A stretch of 64,000 nucleotides of DNA from Diospyros lotus. Taxonomy: Eukaryota; Streptophyta; Magnoliopsida; Ericales; Ebenaceae. The stretch covers positions 37,161,192 through 37,225,191 of the forward strand of contig NC_068349.1 in assembly GCF_014633365.1 (NCBI RefSeq). The letters are read 5' to 3'. A model generated the notes under the pieces. That model saw only the letters and a list, made by a program, of their open reading frames with translations, did no database searches and was not told the DNA's origin. A program made the translations under genes and the position numbers. This document shows positions 44,164 through 57,300 of this stretch, piece after piece; position 1 is the stretch's first letter; each line of letters begins with the position of its first letter.

Positions 44164-45212
44164 AGGGTGTGTTTGATTGTAAAAGTAAAATTTATGTGAA
44201 AATAAAATAAATTTCAAGAAATTGAATTAGAAAAAAAATGAATTTATGAAAATTGAAAGTTTAAACTGTTTGATTGGTATAATTTTTTATCAAAAAAATA
44301 ATGTTATTTTTCATCTTTTAATATTTAATTGGTAATATTTTTTATAAAATTTGATCATTTTTCTGACATTTCGTGTTTGATAAGTATTATTTTTCATGAA
44401 AAATGACATTTTTCATGAAATTTAATGGCAAAAATATATTGAAAATTATTAAATCCTATACAGAAAAATTAAAATAATAACGTAGTTTAGGTTAATTAAA
44501 TCATTTCTCCAAAGAAATTACAAAATTAAAATTTTTTGTTTTCCAAACTTATTAATTTATACTTATTTTTTATTTTTATATATTTATATTTATCAATTAT
44601 TAAAAATAAAAAATATATTATTTTGCAAACCCTCCCTTATTCCCTTGCCTTTCTCCATCATTCCTCGACTGCCGCCCAATCGCCTGCCATTCTCCCTTTC
44701 TTGCTTTGCTCGTTATCTCAGCCCACCCCATTGTCTTTCTCTCTCTCCGGCCTCCTTGCCTCCATCGGACAACTCAGATTGTCGTTGCCTTACTCGCTTT
44801 CCTCGATAGCTACTCGTTCACCTCACTCAATCGCTTTTGCCTTAAACATTTTTCATCGTTTGCCAGCATCGACTCAATCTTAGCTTAGTTCTCACCATCT
44901 CACTAGTTGCCCTCTGGCCCTCGGTCATTGCTTGCCTTCGTCGGCCGTTGGCTTTCCCCTCCGTCTCTTGTTTACTACCTCTCTGGCTCTCTCACTGAAT
45001 AAGTTGGCTGTTTCAATTGTCAAAAAAATTCTAGCTCTTCCCATCGAAAAATTTGATTTCCATGATTTGAAAGAAAATCCAATCACGTAATCATAAATGG
45101 GAAAATGAGTTGCTTGAAAAAAAATGGCTATCAAACACTATAGAAGTGAAAATTTGGGTAGGAAAAAGACCATTTCCTTATAAAAAAAAATGACTATCAA
45201 ATGGGGCCTAAT
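44164..45212. mobile_element. Candidate TIR element, about 1.05 kb
   Basis: Left end AAGGGTGTGTTTGATTG and right-end complement TTAGGCCCCATTTGATAG are similar, and both sub-termini are rich in AAAATTT/GAAAAT text with a second TTTGATAG/GTTTGATTGG. The middle (44.64-45.0 kb) is unexpectedly GC- and C-rich, with Ser/Pro-rich ORFs that look non-genic. This AT-arm/GC-core layout is common in non-autonomous hAT- or Mutator-like elements. Confidence 0.4.
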
Positions 45213-46250
45213 AGTATTTTTTGATATTCAAAAATTTTCTATCAAAATAAGATTTTGGTGGATATTTATGATGAGGTACTTAGTGTCGTTTTTAGTCAAA
45301 GTTAGTATTCAGAGCTAATAAAAAAAATTAAAAATATTTTCTATAACCAAATGGGTCTCAAATCTTTTGTAAAATAAATTCAAATCCAATCAAATCAACC
45401 ATGTCAAAAAAAGAAACTAAATTGATTAAGTTTAGAAGTTCATTTACTTAAGCAAGGCAGGAGATGCAATAAAATGACTTGAACAAATATTGTGGTTGGA
45501 GAAGGCGAGCAATCTTTCGATTAAATTGAAATAATCAAAATGATTGAAATTGTCAATTTGATTCGATTTAAACTATAGATCAGTTTAATTCGATTTTTAA
45601 ATTTAACAATTGTGATTATTTCGATTCAGTTCAATTCAATTTTGATATTAAAAAAAAATCAAAATAATCGAATCGATTGAAATATCAAAAACGACGTCAT
45701 TTTTACACTTTGTTATTTCAAATTTCAATCAATTCGGTTTAATTTTTGACAGATGTTCAATCTTATTCGATTTGAGCAATTTAATCACAAAATACTCAAC
45801 CCTAATAGTTGATGACTTGAAATGGTGGGAGACTCAAAAAAAAAAAAAAGTGAAGTTATGGATTCACCCCCCAGGCTCTTTGGTCACTGCAAGACACAAG
45901 TATCACTAAAACGTCATAAATGGGTATTTTCAAAGGGTATTGGATTCTTAGACTCATAATATGCATGTGAGTGAGTAATGAAGCCATTCATGTGTTTCAA
46001 GAGTCAAAAAGAGGAGGTGGGTTATCTCCATTCAATGCCTTCCATTTATGCTGTCAATGCAATGCTGCTGTACAAGTGCTCACATAAATTGATTGGAATG
46101 GTCACATCAATGCCACCAATACAAGCACCATTGATTCTTGTCCAATTCTTCATCCAATACTTAAAAGGCTTGGATGTATGAATTTTAACTATTATCCCAT
46201 TATAATGCCATTCATATTATAGTAATCAACTCATTCATGTGATTCTAATT
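45213..46250. other. AT-rich intergenic DNA
   Basis: 45480-45800 is a low-complexity stretch of AATCGATT/TTCGATT words, probably MITE-derived. 45970-46180 is less AT-rich and has a 67-codon plus ORF without recognised similarity. Confidence 0.3.
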
Positions 46251-46251
46251 A

Positions 46252-46800
46252 TGGGTGTGGATATAATCTGTTCGGTTATCGAACTGATCAAAATTTACTA
46301 ACTAATTAAATTAAATCGAACAACAAAATCAAACCGAACTAATTGATAACTTAAAAAAAATCAAAATAACCTATAAAAAAATACACAAAACTGAAAAAAA
46401 CAATATCATTTTATAAACATTAAAATAACATTATTTTAAAGTTCGGTCAATTCAAATTTTTTTCACATCAATTCAATTTAATTAATTTTTCTCAAAAATT
46501 TAATTTTCAATTTAATTTTTTAATTTGAAAAATCAAATTTAAAACAATATTATTTTGATATTTATAAAACAAGGTCATTTTTTTCAATTTTATTTTTTCT
46601 GTTGATTACTTTAGTTTTCTTCAATTTTTTTTTTGTATTTATTCAGTTTAATCAAATTAATCAATTTATAAGATTTGAATTTGATTTTTTCTATTATAAG
46701 TTAGTTTTATCTTTTGAGTTAATCGATCAATTCGATTTAATTAATTTGTAAATTTCAATCAGTCGATTTAATAGATTATCAAACCGATCATACACCTTAT
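46252..46800. mobile_element. Low-complexity MITE-like element
   Basis: Left GGGTGTGGATATAATCTGTT with GGTTATCGAACTGATC, and right-end complement AAGGTGTATGATCGGTTTGA, look like diverged inverted ends of an AT-rich 'aaccgaac' MITE. No target duplication confirmed. Confidence 0.35.
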
Positions 46801-48783
46801 ATGCACACAAATAAGAGCTAAAAGAGACAATTTAGTAAATGTCTCACACCATCTATATAGTATGACTAAGATATTGGGCAATTATAAGTACTAATATGTA
46901 AAAAATATGATGAGAATTTGTTGTACATGTAACATAAAATAAATAATTAAAGTAACAAATAAAGAAAAGACAATTTGGATATATGAAAAAAAAATTAATA
47001 AATATACCATCGAGATAAGTAGACAAAATGAAAGAAATTTATAGTAAAATAAATAAAAAGGATTAAAAACAAAAAGGTAAAAAGAAAAATCTCCTCAAAC
47101 ATAACATCAAATATAACAATCTTAAAAAATATTTAAATATTATTATACATAAAAATTATTAACTAAGTTGCACAAAAAAGGAAATAGAAAATGGATATGA
47201 AATAAAATAAAAACGTGAGGAAAATACATAAATAAAAAAAATATAAAGCTCTTTTTATAAATATAATTTTTAATATAAAAAATTATAAAAATAATTATTT
47301 AATTTAAAAATAAACATAAATTTTATAATACATCCAAACAAATTTTGAAAATAAAAAAAAAAAAAATTGAGTTAGAAACGATTTTTTCTTGTCTTTAATC
47401 TCTTCATCGTGAACGAAAATGGAAAATGTATTTTTAATATTACAAAATAACTTTAAAATATTTTTAAAATTGTAAAAATGACCTTAAAAATGTTTTTTGG
47501 TATTTTAAAAACCAAAATATTTTAGAAACGTCGAAACTACTCTCCCGAGACGTTTTCGTGCATCATATATTATTAGGAAGCTAATGTCCATTTTAACTTA
47601 CCCATGGAATGAGATGAGAATTAAAGATATGTTGTACTCTTTTATGTGATTCATTGTGAATAAATTCTGCCACCTACCATGATTGTGTTAATAGAAGAAA
47701 TAATTACAAACAAATTACCACCCAGTCCAAGATGAAATTTCGTAAATAATGGTGCAAAAGCAAATGAATGCACATCCTTAAATAGATAATATAATACAGT
47801 AACAGCCAGAATAAAGAAAGTTACAACAAGAAGCAATGCATGATAAAAGGGTAAGGGGAACATTTATTGTAGGTAATCATGTGTATCAACTGCCCTACTT
47901 ACAGTAAATGCTTGACAGCACAGCAATGTTGTAGGACTTACAACTGGATGTCCTATGGCTTTTCTTCAACCACAGTATACGGGCCAGTCTAGTGCCTAGT
48001 GCATTATAAGCAACTAGATTTTGTCTAAAACTTGTATTAAATCATGAGAAATGTTATGTGAAATGAGTATCAGATAAAGATGAGGTCAAACTTGCACGAA
48101 AACATGGTATATGCATATATGAAATTGGGAAGAAGACACGGTTTGTTTAGTATACTTCACAATCAGCTAACAAGGAAAGAAAGAACATACATAAATTAAC
48201 AAACCTGTCACTGAAAGTCTGAAATTCCCCGAGTCAACTTCAACCACAGTAGCTTCTCTTGCCCATTCAAGCTGGTTGTGTGAGAAGTTAATAATCCTAC
48301 CTGCAATGTAACTTTATTTCCATGTCAATATATGCTTGCCTGCTGTATCCTCAGTATCCCGATCAGGCCGAACCACTGCTACCATCTTCAACCAGTTGCT
48401 GTCTATTGCTGAGAAATTTCCCAGATAATTCCAGCACTTTCTTGGCTGTGTTGGTACAGCTGACTCCATTGACGTTACACCATACTAACGTAAGCTTTGC
48501 CACAAATTAATTGCCATGAGTTGTATATATAATTGTTGCTTCAAATAATTCTCCTGCAAATTGGGACTTTCTACTGGATCTGTCTACCAGAGTGAAGACT
48601 CTGATCAAACTCTGCAAATCCAGAAACTGCAGAGAGAAGCAGAGTACTATGTGAGAAAAAGTTCTGAGGCCTATCTATAAAATCATCATCCTGTACACTC
48701 CCACTAAATGCTTTCCAAAAAAGGGCAGCTCTCACAAGACGAAATTAAAAGAGGAAAATTCTTGAGAGCCAGAAAAGGTTACT
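46801..48783. other. Intergenic DNA downstream of ORC5
   Basis: 46.8-47.6 kb is AT-rich. 47.6-48.78 kb is gene-like in composition but no exon chain was identified. An exon-like minus-strand stretch (about 48278-48214, LEWAREATVVEVDSGNFRLS) sits between an ACAACCAG acceptor-like and an ACAG|GTTTGT donor-like site; its protein is unknown. Confidence 0.25.
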
Positions 48784-49126
48784 GAGGGGCTTACTGAATG
48801 GGGTCGAAAAGACCCAAATGCCCTTGCCCAGCATTCGCCTCTCTCCTCTCTCCCTTTGCATGGCCACGATGCGACCGCTGCTGCCTTCATCTAGCCACTT
48901 CGCCTTGTCGCCGACCGCTGCTGCCGTCGCCTTACCGCCTCACCTCGTTGCCTTGCCAACCGTCGGAGGATACAGCGACAGTTGGCGAGACGATGGCAGC
49001 AACGGTCGCGGTTGCGGCCATGGGAAGGGAGAGAGGAAAGAGAGGCGAAGGCAATGGCATCCCCTGCAAATTTGTATTGTGGGCAAAGGCAATTTGGTCT
49101 TTTTGACCTCATTCGATAAGCCCCTC
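48784..49126. mobile_element. GC-rich TIR element, 343 bp
   Basis: Inverted ends of about 45 bp: left starts GAGGGGCTTACTGAATGGGG, right-end complement starts GAGGGGCTTATCGAATGAGG, both continuing GTC(A/G)AAAAGACC. The core is GC-rich with repeated GCxGCC text, giving ORFs on both strands (up to 114 codons) that have no recognised domain. The target duplication is not clear. The long TIR suggests a Mutator-like non-autonomous element (inference). Confidence 0.7.
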
Positions 49127-50312
49127 TGTCAATGTGTCTGGCCCTGTAGAAGAACCCATTAAAAATAAAGAACTGTTCCAATGCCTTGCCTTAAATAACC
49201 TGTCACATTCTAAACGAATGCTCCTGACAATAAGATTATTCATTAAGAGTGGGTTCCACAGGTTCTGATTAACTTTAAGTTGGAGCAAGTCTAAGTAGAA
49301 GTCCCTGGCAATCTCTAGAAAACCACATAGAACAGTGAGTAAAAGCCCAACCTTTAGCATGAGCAAGAAAGACTTCAGATTACACGAGAAGAGACGCACG
49401 AGTACACACTACATGCAAATCCACACAAGATTTCTTTACTCATTCTGTCCAAGGCAGGCTGCATCTGCATGTTTGAAAGCTGGCAGGCCATTGAAGCTAA
49501 ATAGTCCTGAAAATGCATAATTGATTACAGAAAAACAAAAGCATCACTCAATTTGAGAAGTAGGCCGTCTCATGGTAATCCCTAATATCATGCGAAGACC
49601 AGCACAAGAATGAGAGCAAAACGAACTAGTTTTAAATGAAGGATGAAACAAATTGAGTTGACAATCTCCAAAAGAAAAATTGGAAAACAAAGAAGTGTTC
49701 CGGGGAGTACAACAGTCCTACATGAGTGTTACAGTATTGGACATAATAAAAAAAGCTTCAAAAGTGAAGAACATGCATTGCATTGAAAATATTTGAAGAA
49801 TTACAATTATGAGAAAATGTAGGAAAACAATAACCATATATTGTTAAGCTCCCTGGTAAACTCACTTAAAATGGCAAGAAGGCAAGGTCAAAATATACTA
49901 CATTCACTCTTGGCCACACATCAACCACATGGTTGACTTTTATCACCAAACAAGATCTCTGCCAGCCTATTTCAGTCTGATGTCTAACTGATGGACACTG
50001 CTGCCAGCTACTTCCACTTAGTGCTGCTGATTGTGCATCCAACGCTTCTCATGTAAAGACAATATGATCTCTTTGATCTCAAGTTTGCTTCAAAAGGAAC
50101 TTCAAAAACTTTGAAGAATACGGAACAAGAAGCTTTTCCATCACAAACTATCTTCTGTATAAATACTTGGACAAAGGAAACTTCAGGCTTCTTGCTACCT
50201 ATCAACCATTTATAAACATAAAGGGGGAAAAAAGTAAGGAAGAAACTAAATGGTCGTGCTTTCAACACAAACAAGGAACTAAAAACTCCTCCATTCCTTT
50301 TGGAAAAAATAC
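49127..50312. other. Putative last intron / 3' region of ORC5
   Basis: Should contain the missing last short exon and 3' UTR of ORC5. One candidate acceptor on the minus strand near 49317 is followed by IARDFYLDLLQLK; another near 50097 by FLKFLLKQT then stop. Neither is convincing. Nothing else recognised. Confidence 0.3.
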
Positions 50313-52608
50313 CTTCAAAGCTATTTCTTCAGATACCATCGATCGGTACCGAGTTGAGCCTTCTAACGGACAGCTTCCTCCTTTGCTGATAAAATTGACA
50401 TTGCATAGACTAGATAGTTGCAAGAGAACATCAGACATAAGTCCATTATCTACACTTTCCATATTTAATCCGTTACTTCCTTCATCATCAAGGGAACATT
50501 CAGCTACAGATGTGATACACTGAAAAATGGCTAACAGCCTCTCTAACGGGAAAGTTCCTGGTCCCTTTGCAATAGATTGTTGTTCTGCAATTTCCTTGTG
50601 TTCCATGGATTTTTCGGAACTCCTAAGCAGGAAGAATTCAACAAAGAAAAAAATAAAATAAAAAAAATTACTGAGACTCAAGCCAGGCAGAGCAGATACC
50701 ATGGTAGCAAGAGGTACAATCACAAATGAAATAGAAGTATATTATATGAACACAACGCTGTAGCAATATTTGAAAGGTGGAACACTGTTTGGAAGGCAAG
50801 TACTAATAGGCACAAGTTATAGGTATTTAATTATCAAACTATATGAGAAAAGCCTGTTGTACCACAGATTGCAAGTGCTTCAAATCACTATATTACTTGG
50901 TCAATTGGAGGTATTTGTTTAATCTTATGTATAGCATGGTTTTAATAAGATCCTAACTTGACCTCCATTATTTTTAAGAGAAATACAATACAATTGCCTC
51001 CTTAATCATTTGAATGCCACATATCCATTCCAAACAAGATTGTGGAATCACCCGACAGATTTCCTACAAAAAAATTTCCTTATTAGGAAGTTTGAGTGGT
51101 AATAGACATCAGAAGGAAAAATGCTTCAACAACAGCAGAAGTTTATTAGCAAATATACAAGCTAAAACACATAGATCAGGAAATCCTACCACATCCAGCA
51201 AGCATTATATAGGATAAAGTTATCAATCTTTCATTTGCTCACTTTCTCTTACGCTTTCGATTATCAGAGCCCCCAGTTGAGTCAAAGAATGACGCATCAA
51301 GGGTGGCAGGGTTTCTTGAAGCAAGAAAGGCAGATATTAAAAGATACTTGGCAGAAGTAGACATATGGAAATCTATTTCATCAAATGCTTGAGAACCTCC
51401 CAATTTCTGCATTTTATCCTTCTGTTTTGCCTTTTCCTTTCTCATTTCAATTCCAGAGCAGGGATGGGACGAAACCCTGTATATCTCATTCAGGGAAGGC
51501 ACTACGTGCGGTTGAAGATGACTAAACAATCTTCTCTTTGTTTCTTCATTAGGAGCAACTCCTAACTCACTTAAAGGTTCACAATACTTCTTAAACAATG
51601 GTGAAAAGGCAACTGATAGCTCCTCAAGCCGCCGCGTAATTCTACAGAATGGCCTCAACACCACACTATTAAAAAATCAAACCAGAAGTCATACATACTA
51701 ATTGACTAAAACATGCAACAGAAAATATGAAAATGAAAGCATTGAGAACAAAGAAGCTTTTCGTGTTCTTACTCAAGAAAAGAAGAATAAAGCTTTCGGT
51801 TTCCTTGATTCCTGATCAAGATTTGACGAATCTCATCTTCTGTGTAGTCGGAAAAATAAATAGGGATTGGCTCTATATAACCTGTGTCTGAGTAATATGT
51901 ATCAGGTGGACTTTTACTAATAAAAATGAATCCCACTTCAGGCATCTTCAGAATATCATAGAGCTTAAACAGAAAAGGCAATATATTAGCACTCTTATCC
52001 CATTCCCGCACAAGCTCAAGGTTGTCAATAATCAAGTAAACCATATTTCCATTAATCTCTCCTGTTATCTTCTTTGAGCTTGGCTTTCCAGTACATCCCT
52101 GGAGACTATTTACAACACTCAACAAAGCACCCCTTAAAAGATTAACAAAATCAGATGGCCTTTCACAGCGCTTTGCACTTGAGTAACCATTCCCTTCAAC
52201 TTTCCTATGAAGCAACAGCTGATTCAATATGGATTCAAACAAAATCCGAGGACTGTAGCAAGAGAGACAACTTGAGTACACGAAGGGCCTTTTCAAGTGT
52301 CTAAAAATTTGAAGAACTGCACTTGTTTTCCCCGTTGAAGCACTTCCGTATATAAACAGAGGAATTAATGGAGAATTCACGGGACCCAGAAGGCCTATAA
52401 ATTCAAGAATCTGCATGCGCCTACCGGGAAAACTAGAAATCAAATCATCCAAGCTCAAGGGCTCGTCTCCAAACACGAGATTATTGAGAGTCAGAGGCAA
52501 GGATTTACTAGTTTTTGTGGCTCTAGCAGGAGTATTCAAATTGGGGCTGGACGAAGCGGATAATCTTGTCGTTCTTCTGGTAACCTGTGGACTTTCCTCT
52601 GGGCACAT
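50313..52608 (-). CDS. ORC5: Origin recognition complex subunit 5 (last exon not located)
   Basis: ORC5, an AAA+ subunit of the origin recognition complex that marks replication origins in the nucleus and helps load MCM helicase. Coding exons: 51773-52608, 51243-51665, 50313-50622; junctions keep frame and give 523 codons ending ALK at the last donor (GTATTT). Start MCPEESPQVTRRTTR is conserved in plants. Walker A GSASTGKT is at 88-95, Walker B-like VYLIIDNLE at 190-198. Conserved ORC5 text follows: YTEDEIRQILIRNQ, VVLRPFCRITRRLEEL, EIDFHMSTSAKYLLISAFLA, SFFDSTGG, then basic DNRKRKRK and GGSCPLEGSTRYRSMVSE near the end. Family members end about 15-20 residues later with a short helix; that exon was not found with confidence, so the true 3' end lies below 50313. 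Confidence 0.92.
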
Positions 52609-52940
52609 GTCTCCAAAAATGTAAAAAAAACAAACTCCCGGCAGATATAGGACCCTTATTAGCCGCGTTGAACACGTCCGATCAACTAAACCCTTGAAAA
52701 CACTTTCTAATCGACTTTTAAGTTTGCAAAGTGACAAATCGGCAAGCGAAAGCAAACACAAAAATTAACGAATCTCTTCTTAAGCACATATAAACTCGAC
52801 GATGAGGAGAAAGAGAAAGGAAAGTGAAGGTTAAAGAGCACCTGATCGGAAAATTTCGCCGGCGAGTCACCGGATATATTCTCCGGAATCTCTGCAAGAA
52901 TCACATCACAATTCACATGCTTCCATCGTATCAAACCCTA
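52609..52940 (-). other. 5' leader of ORC5 with an intron and overlapping uORF
   Basis: A non-coding first exon ends at a TCAG|GTGCTC donor (52842). The acceptor TTTTTGGAG lies 2 nt before the main ATG (exon resumes at 52610). If transcription starts above 52934, an upstream ATG there opens a frame of about 55 codons that crosses the junction and overlaps the main start out of frame, ending near 52536. This could lower ORC5 translation; transcript start not known. Confidence 0.45.
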
Positions 52941-52949
52941 ATATAGCAA

Positions 52950-53720
52950 ACCGATAATTATTGGAAAAAGGAAAAAGAAAGCAAAACACGATTTCCCGCC
53001 AATTCTTATTGTCCCTCCCATTATGCGTAAGCTGGGCCAAGGCCCAATTGGATTTTGGGCTTATAAGGCTTAGCCCATTGTGTGTGTTCTATTTTTGGGT
53101 TGGCTATTTGTTTTTATTTTTAATTTTTTTAAAATATAAACAAGAAAACATTTCTTGCTAGTAACAAAAAATACTTTTGATTGTTTTTAAAATAAAAAAT
53201 ATGCTTATCTAATATTTTTAATATAATATAGAAATATAAATACTTTTAAATGCATATAAAACGTGTATAAAGTAATAATATTTTTTTTTAAAATTAGTTG
53301 ATTCTTGTAATGCGGAGATCGAGTAGTTAAAATGACTAATCTATCTTTATTAAGTGAAATAATTTGGATAAAAATTTATTACTCTACAAATTTGGGTTCT
53401 TATTTTTATTTTATTTTTTGTCAAAGGGTGCTTGTTGATCATATGGTGTTTTATGTGATTAGGTTATGAAAATTCAAAAATACTATTTAGACATAGTAGT
53501 TCTAATACTCCATGTAATGCTCATAATTAATGGTCATAAAATTGTTAACAATTATTTATTGCATGGAGTTACGAGTGTTAGAATTTCATGCCCAAATACT
53601 TTCATTGATTAATATGTCCAGTTTTATGAATTAGTTGCTAAGTTTTCAAATCTTTCTAAGTGGTCGTGCAAACTTAAAAAACATAAACAAAAATCAAATA
53701 AGAAAAACAATGAAATGTCA
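52950..53720. other. AT-rich intergenic DNA upstream of ORC5
   Basis: About 52960-53080 is a plausible ORC5 promoter (GGGCCAAGGCCCAATTGG, GGCTTATAAGGC, AGCCCATTGTG: GCCCA-type site II motifs often found near plant replication and cell-cycle genes). The remainder is AT-rich and empty. Confidence 0.4.
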
Positions 53721-53734
53721 AAAACTAATGTGAT

Positions 53735-54160
53735 TTGACCCAATAACTTACATGGTGTCACCACAAAGAGATAATTTACTAGTCAAAATAAACTCATCTC
53801 ATAACTTTAAATAACTAGTCATACCACACAACAAGATTCTAATTATTAAGTTGTGGAACATATAATGCGAAACACACAATCACAATAATCTTAATCACAA
53901 TAATTTGAATATATTTCTCCTCAGATTATTATATTATGAATGGTCCATTAATCATCGAACTATAGTGTATCTATAAATAAAAAATCATGATTAAAATCAT
54001 AATCATGGCGGGAATAAATTTTCCAAACCTATCTTAACCCTCTTAACAAAAATAAAATCATCATATAATAAAAGATTATTCGAGAGATCCTTCCTCCATC
54101 TTATCAAATAAGACAACAATCGTAATCAAACTAAAATTCGAAGAGTTATCCTTACAAGTG
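53735..54160 (-). repeat. Dispersed LTR-like repeat, copy 1
   Basis: Similar along its length to 60753-61101: shared words include AACTAGTCA, CAAGATTCTA, CTCC(A/T)CAGATTATTA and AATTTTCCAAACCT, then CCTTCCTCCAT and GAGAGATCC/GAGAGGTC. On the minus strand it starts about TGTAAGGATAAC and has a TATA-like TATTTATAGATACAC, so both copies may be solo LTRs of one old family. Confidence 0.55.
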
Positions 54161-54341
54161 AAAACATAAGAATGGTGAAAATTGTTTGTTAAGATTGGGG
54201 GCCATTTCTGATGCAGCGATTGACAGTTGCAAGTAAGATTGACACCTTAGAAGATGACTTTTTTCACCAGACTACAACAGTTTTAAATACACCATTTGCA
54301 GGACAAACTGAAACAAGCATTGCATTTTGCTCATTCTGGCA

Positions 54342-57300
54342 CTAATCAACAGGGACTGGTTCCATGTTTTCAGCCTCTTTCTTCAGCCCTTCAAACAGTA
54401 TAGATGACAGGTACCGCTCCCCGAAGCTTGGGTGAACAGTCTGACATTCGAAGCGACAACAGTTTTTGTAAAAGATTTGTAGTCGAAACCTGAGTTTCAG
54501 TACAACTAATGGCACGCTAAAAAGGAGGTAAAAGATTGATCATACCACGATAAGTTTGCCTTTGTTCTCTGTCTTCCTTGCAAGTCTAAGTGCTGCAACT
54601 GTATTAGCTCCTGATGATATCCCCACCTAGAAGAACAGAAGGATCAGCTGTCTAATCTAACCTACTAAAACCGGAATAAGAAAAGGTTCAAACTTCTCTA
54701 GCTGAAAAGATTAGGGGCATCTGCACTACTGAGATTGATAGAATATGATTTCAGAGTATTGTTGTTGAATAGTATACCATTAGTCCCTCCTTCAATGCCA
54801 ACTCTCTAGCCATACTCACTGCATCTTCACTAGAAACCTATAAATTTAGAGTGAGCAAAACCTATTTGATCAGTTGGGTCATAAGGAATGAGACTAGTTC
54901 TATGCAGATCACACTGATTCTTTCTCCAAATCGACTAGCAAATAAGTTATACCATAAGAACTTCTTCCATTACATCCATGTCCAATATATCTGGTTTGAA
55001 GCCAACCCCGTTTCCAGTTATATGATGAGGCCCTGTACGGAAGAGATCCCATATTAATCCGACATCCTATGGTACATTTCTTCGTAAAGGTGGGTGAGAA
55101 AAGAAAAGAAAAAATGGAGGGTAGCGGCATATAGCTGCCTTCAACTGTTAACTACAGTAGAATTTCGTTCTATATTCCATTCCATTTTCACAGACAAGCA
55201 AAACTGCAGATTGGAGCAGGAGAATGAAAATCGAAATGATGTGGTTACTTTACCTGGTTTACCTCCATTCAGTACATTGCTTTCAGCAGGCTCAAGTCCA
55301 TAAATCTGCACAAATACTATCAAATTCAAGGATATATAAATCACCATAACATGAAAAGATGAAAGAATGCTCTATAGCTAGTTTTACCTTAACATCTGGA
55401 TTTCGGGATTTCAGGTAGCGTCCAACACCAGATACTGTACCTCCACTCCCAATTCCCATAACGAAGATGTCAACTGTCCCACAAGTATCTTCCCATATCT
55501 CAGGGCCAGTGGTCTCAAAGTGAACCTGTTTTCAATGTTCAAATCACTCATGGCGATCAATTTGAGACTGCTCATCTGCATAAAAAAGATAAGGGTTTAA
55601 GACTGGGTACCTGTGTATTGGCAGGATTAGAAAATTGTTGCAGCATGAAAGCATTGGGTGTGGATTCTAAAAGTTCATAAGCTTTCTTAACAGTTCCCCC
55701 CATCCCCTTGGTTGGATCTGTGAGAATCAAATCGGCTCCGAATGCTCTCATAGTTACCCTTCTTTCCAAGCTTGTATAAGAGGGCATGGTAAGAACCATC
55801 TTGTACCCTTTCATGGCTGCCATAAAAGCCATGCTTATCCCCATGTTCCCTGATGTTGGTTCAATCAGCACTGTCTGATGAGTTACCCCTACCTCAGAGT
55901 TAGTTCAAGTGATAATCAAGAGAGTTCAGTGACTTAATCACAGGGTAATTAGTTAAAAGGGCATCTCTAATGCATGAAACTCCTTGCCTTGCGAGGGTCA
56001 AGGAGGGTCATATTTGTACGCAATCTTCTCCTTTTTTTCCCTAAGAGGTTGTTTCCCGACTCGAATTAATTGAGTAGCTACAAAAACAACATATCAAGTC
56101 TTAATCCTACTATATGGGGCCGGTTACATGAATTCTAACTCTTCAATCATTTCTATCAATGGCCTTCACAACTCATATCATACCGAAGAGTCTCCCATCA
56201 AGTTTTTCTTGGTCTTGGCCTACCTTCTTTGCTAAATTCTTGTCCTGTTCCATTTACTCTTCTCACATAAACCTCTGTTAGCTTTATTCTCATAATCAAA
56301 CTATCTTAATCGTGTCTCACGTATTAGTTAAAACAAAAAAACTGTGTTGCTAACCTTTCCTGGAGTAATTAACCCTTTATTTTCTGCATCTTTTATCATG
56401 GCCAAGGCCGGTCTGGAAGCCAAACAAATCAATTTCAAGATGTGGCAAAAAGAACAAAATGGAGCCATAACGAACAAGAACTTATAAATTAGATCACCTG
56501 TCCTTGATGCTTGCAGTAGGTTGCATCATCTCTTGCTTGACAGCAACATAGGCTCCACAGCCTTCAGTAACATTGTTAAGATACACAAGGGGAGTTCTTC
56601 CAATGAGCTAGGGTGTAAGCAATGTAAGCCTTCATCAGTAATGCTATCCAAGAATTTACAGTGCTTCTGGGAGAGGGGATGGAATGGAAACGAATGGAAA
56701 ATGATTCTCTCCATCTAAGACTAAGAGAGACTACAACAATGAAAGGGAATGAAAACATTTTCCATCCATTCTCCTCCAAAGTCCTAAATTTGGGTAAAAT
56801 AGATGGAAAACTTAATCATGTGTACTGAAAACTTCAACCTGAATAGTTTTTTGAAAGTTCAAATTGGCACTGCACTTATCACACGCTATCTTTTCCATGA
56901 AGAGGATAAAACCATCATTTTCTATTTAATATATTTTTCATTCCTTTCCATTTCCATTACCAAATTTCTCCCAAAAAGACTGCAATTAATTGTTAGGTTT
57001 TTATTTTTTTCTGTCCTGTTTCCCATTCTGCTTGTTCTTCCTATACTCTTGTGCTTCTTCAATTTGATTTTCCATTTTTGTTTTCTTGTGGGAAGAACAA
57101 TTCACCAATTAATAGCCAATGAAACAGCTGCAGCAAAAGCACGATTCAACCCACCCACTTCACAGGACATTCTCAAGAAGACAAGAAAGTACAACGAAGA
57201 TAGAAATTGAAAAACCCCAAACCAGAACAATAAATTCAAAGAAGAGAGAGAGAGAGAGATTGCGGCAGTTACTTGAGAGACGTCTCTCTTGATGCTAGTG

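Noticed and set aside
47965..48250. Repeated 14-mer CTTCAACCACAGTA
   Set aside because: Two copies about 270 bp apart without extended similarity; too little to call a feature.
48798..49181. ORFs of 96-114 codons near 49 kb
   Set aside because: They fall inside or across a GC-rich TIR element, occur on both strands and have no recognisable domain.
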